Below are positions 1 through 10,577 of a DNA stretch of 64,000 bases, in pieces. Position 1 is the first letter of the stretch; each line of letters starts with the position of its first letter. The DNA comes from Gaeumannomyces sp. JS-464. Its lineage: Eukaryota > Ascomycota > Sordariomycetes > Magnaporthales > Magnaporthaceae. The translations under genes and the position numbers were made by a program. The notes under the pieces were generated by a model. It made no database searches. It saw only the letters and a program-made list of their open reading frames with translations, and was not told where the DNA came from. The stretch lies in contig NGZR01000001.1 in NCBI GenBank assembly GCA_002197995.1, positions 6,014,001-6,078,000 of the forward strand, given 5' to 3'.

Positions 1-1440
1 TGGTGACGGGTCTTAGGTGGCCAAGGAAGCATGCTATAGAGCTGTGTTTGCGACGGATATAACGTGGGAGTCTAGACAAATGCTTCATATACCCCTGACG
101 GGGTAGGAAGGTGGATGGAAAGGTCAATGGCAATATTATCGGCTTTGATATACTCCCTCTTTGATCAGCCCAGGCGTGCCTGGATTGTGGCTGACGGGCA
201 TTTGGCACGGATGCCGATGCCGTCTTGCTTTCAGCCTGATCTTGACGTCTCAATCCTGGCCCGTGGACGGCATACGAGAATAATGCGGGGACGTATAGAG
301 TTCGCGCAGGAAATCAGGGCAAGTGGGAGCGAGAGGGAACAAACAGCCTTGTGGGCAAGGAGTGGGCGCAGAACTCTGGCCAGCAAATTCCTGGCAGCCC
401 GCGACCAGGGGCAAACGGTCCACAAACGAATTCCTGCGAATGACAGCGGCAGAAGACGGAGGACAGGAGTTGTCTGTTGGGCGGCGCCAAAGAACCAACA
501 AGTGGCGTGATGCACGTCGTCGCCGTCAGGAAAGGCAGGCCATCAATGGACCACGCGCGTATTCGCGGGATCTGGCGGGGCTGGCGGTCCAGGGTGTTGA
601 TGGGTGGAGGGTGCGGCCGCAACTTAATTGATGTGCCCCCCCCCCTGGAGACGTCTCGGCAGGGGCTGAGACGTGGACCAGACAAGTGGTATTCGCGTCT
701 GATTCCCGAAGCGGGCTTGGCTGAGTGCTCTGGCCAATGATGGGCAGCAAATCTCGCGGGTTGTGGGGAATGCGGCGTCCGAAGGTGCCGACGAGGAGGT
801 TGACATCTTTCGACTGCAAACCTAAACAAAGAACAGAGCAGAAGGAGACAAAGCAACAAAGAAACTCTCGGGCGCGCCATTGAAAGGCAGGCTGCAATTT
901 AAAAGGAGGTTGCCGGGAGCTTTGTGGGGCCCAGAGGCAAACCCAAATGTTTTCCACTATAGGAAATACAAAGTCAAACGTGGCCGAGCTCAAACGTGCT
1001 CGGCTGGTGATGTTGCGCTGCCTTGTGGCCTGGTAACCAACACTGAAACAGGGCACCAACTCGTCCCTCGCACGCTCCATGGGGCACTGGTGCAGTGGTG
1101 CTACCCTGTCTGAGCCCTTGCGGCCACAAGCTTGGTCTGCTGGGGTGCTGGGGGGACGCGTATGTGGGCGTTTGGGGCAGTGCGACGCTGACGACTCTTC
1201 GCTTCCCAAATCCGCCCAATGCCCCCAAGCGTCGAGCCCACATCTGGGCCCTCGCCGGCGATCATATTATGGGCCGAGCTCCAGGGCGCGCGCGGTCCAT
1301 GAGCTGGTCCCTGCCATGCCGGGCTCTCCATGGCAGCTCGCGAAGATCGCGTTCCCGTCCTGTTCATGTCATGACGAGCCCGGGTCTGTGGACCCATTCC
1401 GACGGATGCCCCCGTCATGTGTTTTTGCGTTTGCAGTCCA
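1..1440. other. intergenic, no supported gene
   Basis: I see no convincing coding region. The open frames on both strands overlap one another, lack recognisable domains and have no matching splice pattern. The stretch may hold the distal promoter of the DUF3433 gene or the untranslated end of a gene outside the window. Confidence 0.5.
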
Positions 1441-1449
1441 ACGTCCCCA

Positions 1450-1885
1450 GGTTTTCTTTTTTTTTCTTTTTCGTTTCCTCATCCGCGCTTTCCAAGGGGC
1501 CTGGCCGCCCAACACAGATCTGCGAGTGCTACTAGGTTGAAGCCGGCTGCTTTTCCTGGGTCTCGCGCTCTTAACCTTTCTCTCTATCTTCTCTTCTTCC
1601 TTATCCCTCGCACTTGTTCTGGGTCAAGATCCAGGAGATCGCCTGGATTTCCTCTTTCATATCCTTCTCTAACTCACGCGCGCCTTACACACTCTTTTGC
1701 GCTGCCTCTTTTCACCCCTTTTATTCCCCTTCGTGCCCTCTCTCTCATCGTGATTCCTACCATCTCGGCGCCGGACCAAGTAAAAGACATCCTTCATGAT
1801 GCCGCATCGCAGGTAGCACCCCGTGCTTCTGGCCCTTACATACCATCACCCTATCGACAGCAGTGAGCACTCTTCTCCTGCAACC
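1450..1885 (+). promoter_or_regulatory. pyrimidine-rich leader of the DUF3433 gene
   Basis: Long C/T tracts run along the plus strand at about 1455-1480, 1570-1620 and 1640-1770. They end just before an ATG in good context (ACCATGT at 1884). CT-rich tracts directly upstream of the start are typical of promoters and 5' UTRs in filamentous fungi. No clear TATA box is seen. Confidence 0.5.
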
Positions 1886-4800
1886 ATGTCCTACCTAGAA
1901 TACGCACACCTTCGGAATGGGGGCCGGGATAGCCGCACCAGGGCGTCAGCCTCGGACGCGACCTGGCAGCAGAAGAGGGCCCAGCGAATGGCCCCGACCG
2001 CGGCTACGGGGTCGTCCAGCTCGGATGAGAGGCCGTACGTCGGCAGCCACGCCTCTTTTAGCGCCCCTCGGCCGGCCCATATAGCGGCCCAACGACCAGT
2101 ATCCCACCATCCCGTGCCCCGCGATCGCCACAGCCCGAGCTCGAGCCTGTCAAGCACGTCGTTGAGCCCCTCCAGCTCGGCGTCGCGGAAGGGCCTCCAC
2201 AACTCAAAGAGGAGAACAGCGGCCGCCGCCCAGGAGCCTCTACCGCCCTATATGCCCAAGGAAAAGGGGCCCGGGGCCATGCCTGAGAGGAAGCCGGACC
2301 TCGTCGACGTCCCGCTGCCGTGGCGGCCTACTTACCTGCAGCGCCGGGCTCTTTTAGCTTTTCTAACACTCTTTATAACATTGGGCATCGCGCTCGAGGC
2401 GATGCTCGGCCTCTCGAACCGAACCCCCGGCTTAGGCCCTGCCGACCGACCGACCGTCTTGCGATATGCCTTTCAGATGCTGCCCGTGGCCGTCCTGCTT
2501 CTCGTGGCTGGCGCTTGGCATCGCGTTGAGTACCAGGCCAGGTCATCCGCCCCCTGGATACGCATGGCGACCAGCCCCTCCGACGCCGAGCGCACGCTGC
2601 TGCTAGACTACGTGTCTATGCTCCGGGCTGCCGCCGTGGTCAAGGCCGTACGCAACCGGGACTTCATCGTTGCCTGCGCTATCGCCGTGTCTCTGCTCCT
2701 GCGCGGCGCCGTCGTTGTCTCAACGGCCCTTGTTGCTCCGAACCTCCTCACCGTCACGGACCGGGCCGCCCAGCTTGTGGTGATGTCGCAGTTTGGCCGA
2801 GGCTCCGGGCTTCCGCTAGATGGGGCGGGTCTATCTCTCGCGTACGTCGCCGGATTGCAGGAGGGGAACGTCTCTTTTCCGGATGGCGTGGCTAGCCGCT
2901 TCGCCTACCAGCGATTTCGGTCGGACACGCTGAAGGACGTTGGCGCACAGATCGGCGCCACTGTCGACGCTTTCCTGCCCGATCTCAGCTGTGAGTCTGC
3001 CACACTGTCTGTGGGGAACATCCGGGCCTCTCAGCAAGCCCAGCAGCTAGATGCAACCTTCAGTGTCCCGGGATGCTCCATTGCTGTCGCCATTGCAGGA
3101 AACGGTCTTTTGTCCGCCGCGAACGAAGTGACCCACTTTCTCAACATCGGTCGGGTGGATGTGGAGGATCGACGGCCCCTGAGAGACAGCGTGTCGTCGC
3201 GGTGTTTGGCACCATAAACATCGACAGGGGCAGCGCAGGATCTGGGAACACCTCGGTTGCTGTGAGCGGGTCCGTTCCTCGATCAACCCAACTGATCTGC
3301 GAGCCCGACTACACGATAAAGGAGACGGACCTGGTCAAGGATGATGTTTCCCTAGTCGTGGCTAAGCTGGTCGGATCCCGGCCACAGTCGCGTCGGCTTG
3401 ATGGTGTCCGCCCTTCGGACGTGGTGGAGGGAATCTTCAACTCGTACACACAGGCTGGTCGTCTCTTCAACCGCGAGCTGTCCACAAACAATGCTCTCCC
3501 TCAGTTCATTCCCGCCCGTGTCGTCGTCGATCCCCTTGGCCACTTCGCGTTTGGTCTGAGACAGCTAGAGCAGGGAACCTTGGGGGCGCCAAACGACTAC
3601 TTCAACATCACTACGCTCGCGAGCTTGGTGTCCGGCTATTTCCAGCACCATGCCTCCATCTTGGCCTTCACGTCCCTCTCTAGCCGTGTTGAAATCCCGG
3701 TGCAGGGCATATCTGCCATCAAGGAGGACCGCCTCGCGGCCAATCCCGTGGCCGTGCACTTTGTGGTCGCGATCCTGGGGGTCTGCGTGCTCCTGGGCAT
3801 CCCCATGATCCTGCTTGTTCCAGTGAAGGGCTTCCTACCGCGGAACCCCGGCACCTTGATGGACACTGCTGCGCTTCTCGGCCACAGCAGGCCCCTGCTG
3901 CAGGCGCTCAGAGGTACAGGGGCCGCCGACACAGCGACTCTGTGGGAGCGCCTGGGCAGCGCCTACTTCTACACCGGCGTAGAAGCATACGAGCAGGACT
4001 ATGCGTCTGGACATGGCTACTTCAAGATCCTCGGCGGGCCCCTTCGTCCCGACGCCATGTCACCCGAGTATGCCGAGTCTGGCGGCGCCGGTGGCGCATG
4101 GCCGCAGCAGCTGTGGATGCACTGGTCGCTGCGCCTGGCCTCTCTGGTCGCCATGGCCGCCATGATTGCAGCCCTCGAAGCCACGCTTCGGGTATCCCAG
4201 TTCAACGATGGCATCGCGACGGTGGACGACGGCGCACTAACCCACTATGTCTGGACGGCGGCCCCGGCTCTGCTGCTGATGCTGCTCGTCATGTATGTCG
4301 GCCTGGTCGACTTCACCATCCGGGCCCTGGCGCCCTTTGCCGAGCTGGCCCGGGGCGGATCGTACCGCACCATGACCATGAACCTCGTTGACAGCACGGC
4401 GCCCTGTGTCATGTACGAGGCCTTTGCCACCAAGAACTGGGCGGCCGTGCTCTCGACCTCGTCGCTCTTCGCCGCGTCTCTCTTACTCGTCTTCGTGGCG
4501 TCGGCTTTCGGCAGCAGCGCCTTGCCTGCTGTCAAAGCGGTGCAGGTCCAGACACGAGACTTCTTCAACACCGGAGCCCAGTCAGCAACCGGGAACTCGT
4601 CGACCGATCCGGGCGTCCTGGCGTCTTTAGCTCTGGCAGGGAATGCGTCATACCCTGCCTTCCACCTACAAAGACCTGGTATTTCCAAGGGTGACGCTTC
4701 CGCCAGAGGTAGCTGACGAGTCGCTCCCCGACAACGCGGTCATCACGGCCACCCTGCCGGCGATTCGGGCGACTCTTGGCTGCAAGCTCTATACCCAGTC

Positions 4801-6112
4801 AGAGTTGAGAATCAACCTGACGAGCAGCTCTGGGCTAGGCAACATGACGAGCTTTCTCCGTATTGATACCCCGGACACTGCCTCGTCACGGAGCAAATCC
4901 ATGACCATCGACATGGCGCAGGCCTTGAGCAGGACCGGATCAACTACGGCAGGCCCGGGGTCTGCAGACGGGAGCGCCTTCATCGGCGCTGCGAGATTCA
5001 TCCCCGACGGCACCACGGGCAGAGGGACCTGGCTCTACGGCTGGGGTCGGCTCTCCAACGCCAATACGGACAGGGCGTCTGTGGCCCCCGTCTATGCGCT
5101 CTCATGCGATGAGAAGATTCAGAGGCTCAGCGCCGCCGTCAGCTTCAACACACCGTCGATGGTCATCGAAGATGTCTCCCGGCCGGCGCCCATTGCCGCC
5201 GAGGCCACCGTCCGCGACTCGTCCGTCTTCTTGCCCGCCAGCGAGGCGTCATACGCAGGCCTTGCCAGCATTACAGTACCGGGACCTCACCACCTCGATG
5301 GGTTCTTCTCCCAGCTCGTTTCATCCAGATACGCCATCCCCCTGGATACGCTCGGGGGCTTGGGCAAGATGGCGGAATCAGTCGCGGCCGCCATCGTGGC
5401 CCAGCACGGGATCGTGCGCGCCCAGGCGCTGAACGTGGCGTCCCGCCGGCCCGTCTCCGGCACGGCGACGCCGGTGGCTGTAAACTCGCCCGGGGCCATC
5501 ACCGAGGCCGACCCGACGACGGGCCTCTCGCCGGGACCCGTCGTGGCGGGGGCGCAGCTCCAGCCGCTCGCGGGCCCGCCGCCGTGGCGGCGCCTGCGGC
5601 AGGACCCCGTGCCGACGCGGGTGCTGGAGGCGCTCCTGGCGGCGACGCTGGTGGCCAGCGCGGTGGCGTGGCTGCTGACGGCGGACGCGGCGCTCCCGCG
5701 GCTGCACGGGGGTGCGCCGCTCAGCATCGCGAGCGTGGGCGCGCTGCTCGCCGACGGCAACCTCTTCGGGATCCTGGGCCGCGGCGCCGAGTGGAAGAGC
5801 GTCGCGGACCTGGCGGCCGTCTTCCGCGACGGCCTGCACGTCACGATGCGCTTCCGGCTCGGCTGGGAGGACAGCCGCGAGTGCAGGCGGGACCGCCGCG
5901 CCACCATGCGGAGGGCGACTATGACGGCGACGGCGGCGACGACGACGGGAGCGAGCGGCCTGAGCAGCGCCAGGGCCCGTGGGCAGGTGCTGGCCATCTC
6001 GGCCGTCCGGACGGGCGGCTGGGGCGGCGGCGAGAACGTCGGTCTCGGGCTCCAGGCGCGGGTCGGGTTCAGGCAGCGGAAGTTTGTCAGGGACTGGGGC
6101 TGGAAGACGTGA
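1886..6112 (+). CDS. large DUF3433-type multi-pass membrane protein (two frame breaks)
   Basis: This is an intronless protein of about 1,408 residues, the usual size for the family. A Ser/Pro-rich cytosolic-looking head (residues 1-145) is followed by hydrophobic segments near 152-175, 194-212 and 259-284, a long polar loop, then 620-647. The pattern repeats with 747-768, 787-811, 851-876, a second loop and 1245-1270. This duplicated three-plus-one layout, and blocks such as VEYQARSSAPWIRM and LLLDYVSML, are typical of fungal DUF3433 proteins, whose function is unknown. The ATG at 1886 is chosen because the frame extends upstream only through a GTG. The reading frame breaks at about 3175-3200 and 4655-4670. 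In both places the protein continues in another frame with no room for an intron, and the two shifts compensate. Likely base-call errors; a decaying gene is possible. Confidence 0.85.
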
Positions 6113-6820
6113 GGCGTTGGCTCTCTTTGTATTCTCATGTACATCTATGCATTTGTTTCTTCTGGAAAGCATGGCGTTCAGGTCAATGTCAATATCATTC
6201 CCCTTCATTTTTTTCATTGCATCTTTCTCCTTTCTAGCTTCATCCCTACCTTTCCATTCGCATTTGAATCCCGATATCAAAGCAGCATTACAGAGCCTGC
6301 GACCTCTTTCAAATCCCGGAGCTCCGATGGAACCAACCCCGTTTTGGCAGGTGGAGGCGCCCCGGGGTTCTCTGCAAAACCAGGAATCCCGCAGCCGTTC
6401 CCTTCCTGTCTCGACAGTCAGTCTACAACCTATGGCATAAGAGGCTATCCCCGTGTCTGCCGTGTGACAGCCGAGTTTGCCTTGGCTTGGTGCTTGGTCA
6501 GCGTCTCGGGTTTGTCAAGACGCGAGTGCGAGCGAATCCTCTGCCTTGGCCCAAGCCAAACACCGATAGTTGGGTGGCCTTGCATCTGGCTCACCCAATC
6601 CTTGCCTCCGCGCTGATACGCCACAGCAGGCCATGCGGTATTCTGCTCGTGGGGGAAGACCTACAACCCGGCCTCGATGGGTGAGTCTCGTGGTCAACGT
6701 CAATTGCAAGCCCCGGATTGGGTATGGGTTTCTCGCGCCCCCCTCTAGCACCCGGCAGCCCGTCATAGAAAGCAGGCGCAATTAATCCGGCTCGGGTTTG
6801 TATTTGGGCCTCTAGGCGAC
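6113..6820. other. intergenic, 3' and upstream flanks
   Basis: Only short shadow frames occur between the DUF3433 stop and the TATA box of the next gene. A C/T-rich stretch at 6200-6250 lies just beyond the DUF3433 stop. Nothing else is recognised. Confidence 0.5.
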
Positions 6821-6823
6821 AAG

Positions 6824-6830
6824 TATAAAT
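6824..6830 (+). promoter_or_regulatory. TATA box of the alpha/beta hydrolase gene
   Basis: TATAAAT lies about 145 bases before the ATG of the secreted hydrolase, a plausible distance for a fungal gene with a leader of 80-110 bases. Confidence 0.55.
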
Positions 6831-6973
6831 AGCCCGACCATGCATGCATCGTCGATGAGGGTGTCAACGCCGTCAGGGGCTCATTCTCATGCTCAACCCA
6901 TCCACGCATCCTACGCAAAGCAACAGGACACTACAGCCTCAACCAGCACAGAAGTCTCGTCCAACCCGTTAGC

Positions 6974-8215
6974 ATGCGTGTAGCGGCTTCATTCCTGCTG
7001 GCCATGCAGGCCCTGGGACGGGCCACCGCCATAGCCCTCCCGCGCGCCGCCGCCGCCGCCGCCCCAGCAGTCTGGTCCCCTTCGACGACTGGGGCCACCT
7101 CCGCATCGCGCTGCACAACGTCAGCATACACATGCGGTATGCCGGTAGCGGGCCCCCCGTGCTCCTCGTGCACGGGAACCCGCAGCACAGCCTGACATGG
7201 CGCACCGTCGGTCCCCTCCTGGCGCAGAACTACACCGTCATCGCGCCCGACAACCGCGGCGCCGGCGACTCATCCGTCCCGCCCGACGGCGACTACACGG
7301 CGGCCGCGTCGGCCGAGGACCTGAGGCAGGTGCTGGACTTCCTGAACGTCTCGTCCGCCTACGTCATCGCCCACGACAAGGGCGCGCGGGTTCGCCGCGG
7401 CGCTCGCGGCCGCCCACCCGGGCCGCGTCAGGCGGCTCGTGCTCTCCGAGTACCTGCTCCCCGGCTTCGGCTACGAGCAGGCCGCCGTGCCGGGGCCCTT
7501 CCTCGACCTGTACGGCAACTGGCAGCTGGCCTTCTTCGGCGTTCCCGACGCGGCCGCCTTCTTCACCCAGGGCCGCGAGAAGGAGCTGCTGCTGTGGTAC
7601 TTTTACCACTGCAGCTACAGCGGCACGTCGAGCGTGCCGGCCGACGTGCTCGAGGCCTACGCCAGCTCCATCTCCAAGCCGGGCTTCCTGAGGGCCATGT
7701 TCGGGCCCTTCGACAACGCCGTCGTCGGCGCCGACGCCAGCTTCTTCAACTCGACGCTGGGCCGCAGGCCCTCGGCCGTCCCGACGCTGGCTCTCGGCGG
7801 CGAGTCCTGCCTGGGCCCCGCCGCCAAGGAGGTCTTCTCGCCCGTCTTCTCCAACCTTGAGGCTGACGTTGTGCCCCATGCGGGCCACTGGATCGGTACG
7901 AAAGACGCATCCCGCGCCTCGTCCCCATCATTTCCTCCCCTGTGCCTCCCTACTTCCCCGTGATCACCCTCCTCACCCCTGCCGCCCAAGGCAATACGTC
8001 TGGAGATGCAGAGGGCTAACCGAGGAGCCTCCTCGCCCCTCTCTTTCACAGCCGACGAGAATCCCGCCTGGTTCGCCAGGAGAGTGGCACGATTCCTCGC
8101 CGACGATTCGTCGCCCCTACCGCCTGTAGATCTGTCAGGACTGGCAGACAGGATCACAACCAATGTCGGATATTTCGGGACCTACCGTAATCTCGCCCTG
8201 GGAATGCGGCTTTAA
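6974..8215 (+). CDS. secreted alpha/beta hydrolase, epoxide hydrolase / dehalogenase-like
   Basis: The protein of about 361 residues starts with a cleavable-looking signal (MRVAASFLLAMQALGRATA). Typical alpha/beta hydrolase blocks follow: the oxyanion-side HGNPQHSLTW, then DNRGAGDS, then AHDKGAR. The last is the nucleophile elbow, with Asp as nucleophile, as in epoxide hydrolases and haloacetate dehalogenases rather than serine esterases. The catalytic His is in PHAGHW. An intron at 7896-8051 (GTACGA...ACAG, phase 1) splits GHWI from ADENPAWF; exon 2 gives the C-terminus and the TAA at 8213. Two compensating frame breaks are present: a missing C in the CCCC run at 7077-7080 and an extra G in the GGG at 7388-7390. 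The substrate cannot be read from the sequence. The signal peptide implies secretion or vacuolar targeting. Confidence 0.8.
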
Positions 8216-8580
8216 GCCAGATCATAGCCCTAGCGTTACTATAACTACCAAAATTTGCAATATATAAAATACGAAGCGAAACATAGCGGCGATGTGGGAA
8301 AAAAGAATTTTACTAAACAGCTATGTGGGCCAAAAAAAGGTAAAAAAAAGGTGGTATGTTAAAAGTTCGATTCCAACTTTTGCATTTATCCACCTATGTG
8401 ATTTTTTAAACTTTTTATTTTGCTATGGGACGTTTTATAGTTTAAAATTTTGGAGTTGGGATTATGCAGGTTCGTTTAAACCTTTACAGTATTTTTTAAC
8501 TGCTATGATAGACCTAATAGCATTTGTCTTCGACCTATGTGGTTAAAAAATAGCGATGTTTGAATTTTAACCAGGTCCAA
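8216..8580. repeat. AT-rich stretch with recurring CTATGTG motif
   Basis: The base composition drops sharply to AT-rich just after the hydrolase gene. The motif CTATGTG followed by G/A-rich sequence recurs at about 8318, 8391 and 8535, with a variant GATGTGGG at 8292. Inverted copies lie at 10466-10484, beyond the solo LTR. This suggests the end of an old, degraded DNA transposon with subterminal repeats, but no intact terminus or transposase is visible. Confidence 0.4.
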
Positions 8581-9079
8581 ACCGCCAGTTCAGCTGGCAG
8601 GCAGGTGGAGGTTAAAATAGAAAGGGGAGCTTGGGAGCTTGATAGGTGAGGGGAGGGATGTGTTTTTGTTTCACAAGGCAGATCTCCCCGGAGCTTTGGC
8701 TCGCTCTTTGCCTTGGCCTGCCTTTGGGGCATGTAACGAAGCTTCACTGGAAAAGCTTGCATCGTCCAGCTTTGTCTTTTGAAAAACCCAGACCCCAGAC
8801 GCTTACATGTCAAAGTTGCTGGCTGGACCGCGACTTTGGCGGCACATTTGTCTTTGAGGGTTCACTGTCGACTGCAGAGAAGAGCGGCAGGCTTGATGAA
8901 ACGAGTGTGCAGCTGGGGGCAGCACCCATCGGACCTGGGACACCACGCTAGGTATGATGCTCTTTGGTGATCATGGAGATTTTGCACTTTGCTATATCCA
9001 GACAAAGTTCCTTTATCCAGAGCGAGAGATTGCGCATGCTCGTGTCGCTATTGAATTATCCCCTCAAGCCTTCTAGCCT

Positions 9080-9910
9080 GGCCACCAAGCTGGCTAGCCT
9101 CTGCAGAGATGGCGCTGTCTCTGGGAGTGCTGCTTCTGCAGCTGGAGGCTACCTTTGGCAGGGCCGTGCCTTTTCAAGCTTCTGCTCTTGCACGGTTCTG
9201 CTTTCCCAAGGCTCTAGTCTGAACCTGCTGGGCGCTGCCTCTGAGGGGTGCTGTTAAAAATGCAGCTGAGCGATGCACTTGCAGGATTTTGCCATTGCAC
9301 GGCTCCGGTCTACCTTTGCTAGGTGCTGCCTCTGCAGCTGGGTGCTGTCTTTGCAGGGTTCCATCTCTGTGCCCCGAGCAGCTTGGCGCTGCCTCTGCAA
9401 GTTCCGCCTTTGCAAGGTTTTGTATCTACAAACTTCTACCTCGCGTGGCGCCGCCTCTGGCAGCTGGGCGCCACCCCTGCTGGGTGGTGCCTTTGAGGGG
9501 TGTGCTATTCGTTTTTTTTTTTTTTTTTTTTTTTTTTACAAGATTCTACCTCTCAACTGGCCTCTAGCAAATTGTCCCCCTCTGCAGGGTCCTGCCTTTG
9601 CAGTACTCTGCCTTTGCAAACTTCTGCCTTACAGGATGCTGCCTCTGGCATCTAGGTGCCGCCTCTGCAGGGTTCCGCTTTTCCAAAGTTATGCCTTTGC
9701 AAAGCTCCATCTTTGCTGCATGCTGCCTTTGAGGGTGGTGCTGCTTTGGCAGGTTCTGCCTCCCAACTGTGTCTCTGGCAGATGGACGCCTCTGCAGGGT
9801 TTCCTGCCTGTGCGGGTTCTGCTTTTTCAAAAATTTAACTTCCAGGGTACTTCGTCTGCAGCTGAGTGCTGCCAACAGGTTTCTTGCCTTTCTAGCTCTG
9901 CCTACCTCTG
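9080..9910 (+). repeat. degenerate tandem array, consensus near TGCCTYTGCARGGTTC
   Basis: Units of roughly 15-18 bases built on TGCCTCTGCA and TGCCTTTGCA, followed by AGGTTC, AAGCTTC or AAGTTC, recur dozens of times with substitutions and length changes. A run of 26 T residues at 9512-9537 interrupts the array. A long open frame (9273-10070) runs through it, but it is only the repeat read as Cys/Leu-rich peptide and I do not call it a gene. Confidence 0.7.
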
Positions 9911-10141
9911 CAGCACTACCCCGCAGAGCGCTTGGGCAAACGCAAGAGCTCGTCTGGGCCAGTGTAAGCCAGAGCCCGCACGTCCAGCTCCAGAGCCAGC
10001 TCGCGACCCTGTCGATACAGCCTCACACCAGAGCCTCCTAAACGTGCCCAGACTCGCAAAGAAGCCGTAGATAGAGCCTATAAAGGGCAATCTGGCTATT
10101 GGGAGGTTCATATACGCAGAGGTTCAAAAGATTATGATCAC
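9911..10141. other. short unassigned stretch before the solo LTR
   Basis: An open stretch around 10030-10138 reads PKRAQTRKEAVDRAYKGQSG and onward in a plausible charged composition. It could be a remnant of a retroelement gag or of an unknown gene. The evidence is too thin to name it. Confidence 0.3.
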
Positions 10142-10378
10142 TGTTGGTAGGAGTGTTACTCCTGTCAGGCTCGGAGCCCTCCGTTGGGGGTGATGAACAA
10201 AGATCTATAGATCTGGAGAAGTCTCTTTATTGTGCATATTCTGGGAAGGAATCTAGTTACAAGAAGGGGATTGGAAGATCCCCTTTTGTATGCTCGTGGG
10301 AGCGCACGGGCCCTGGGCCCGTTGCTCCACGAGGTGTGGAGTTTATCCCGGTGCACGCGCTGATCATGTGGATCAACA
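10142..10378 (+). mobile_element. solo LTR (237 bp) with 5-bp target duplication
   Basis: The element begins TGTTGG and ends ATCAACA, so TGTTG and CAACA form short inverted ends bounded by TG...CA. The pentamer ATCAC sits directly on both sides (10137-10141 and 10379-10383), a perfect target-site duplication. No internal retroelement region is present, so this is a solo LTR left by LTR-LTR recombination. Size and 5-bp duplication fit Ty1/copia or a similar LTR element; the superfamily is inferred. Orientation is arbitrary. Confidence 0.85.
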
Positions 10379-10461
10379 ATCACTTTGTGCGCCAAACGTT
10401 ATTAAGTTCTATTTTTTCGGATGAAAAGGAGAGGGGACGTTTTTCAGATTCGCGAATTCAA

Positions 10462-10520
10462 ATTGGCACATAGCTGTCACATAGGTGTTTAAAATAATTT
10501 TAATTTGCTATGGCCTGAGG
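10462..10520 (-). repeat. inverted copies of the CTATGTG motif
   Basis: CACATAGCTG followed by TCACATAGG lies here. It mirrors the CAGCTATGTG and CCTATGTG copies at 8318 and 8391. Both sites are followed by AT-rich sequence ending in TTTGCTATGG (8416-8426 and 10505-10515). These may be the two ends of one degraded element of about 2.2 kb into which the solo LTR inserted. Confidence 0.35.
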
Positions 10521-10577
10521 ATGGAGACAGGATGTTGGAGCTCGGAAAGTTTTAATGATTTTAGCTGCGCTTAATGG

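Noticed and set aside
5378..6280. 300-codon minus-strand frame opposite the DUF3433 gene end
   Set aside because: It is a GC-driven shadow of the real coding strand: Arg/Gly/Ala-rich with no domain, and its codons mirror the third positions of the sense gene.
8360..8385. T-loop-like GTTCGATTCC in AT-rich DNA
   Set aside because: It is part of a small AAAAGTT/AACTTTT hairpin. No other tRNA features are nearby.
9273..10070. 265-codon plus-strand frame as a gene
   Set aside because: It is the degenerate TGCCTYTGCA array read as peptide, including a run of Phe from the poly-T. I found no signal, domain or splice support.
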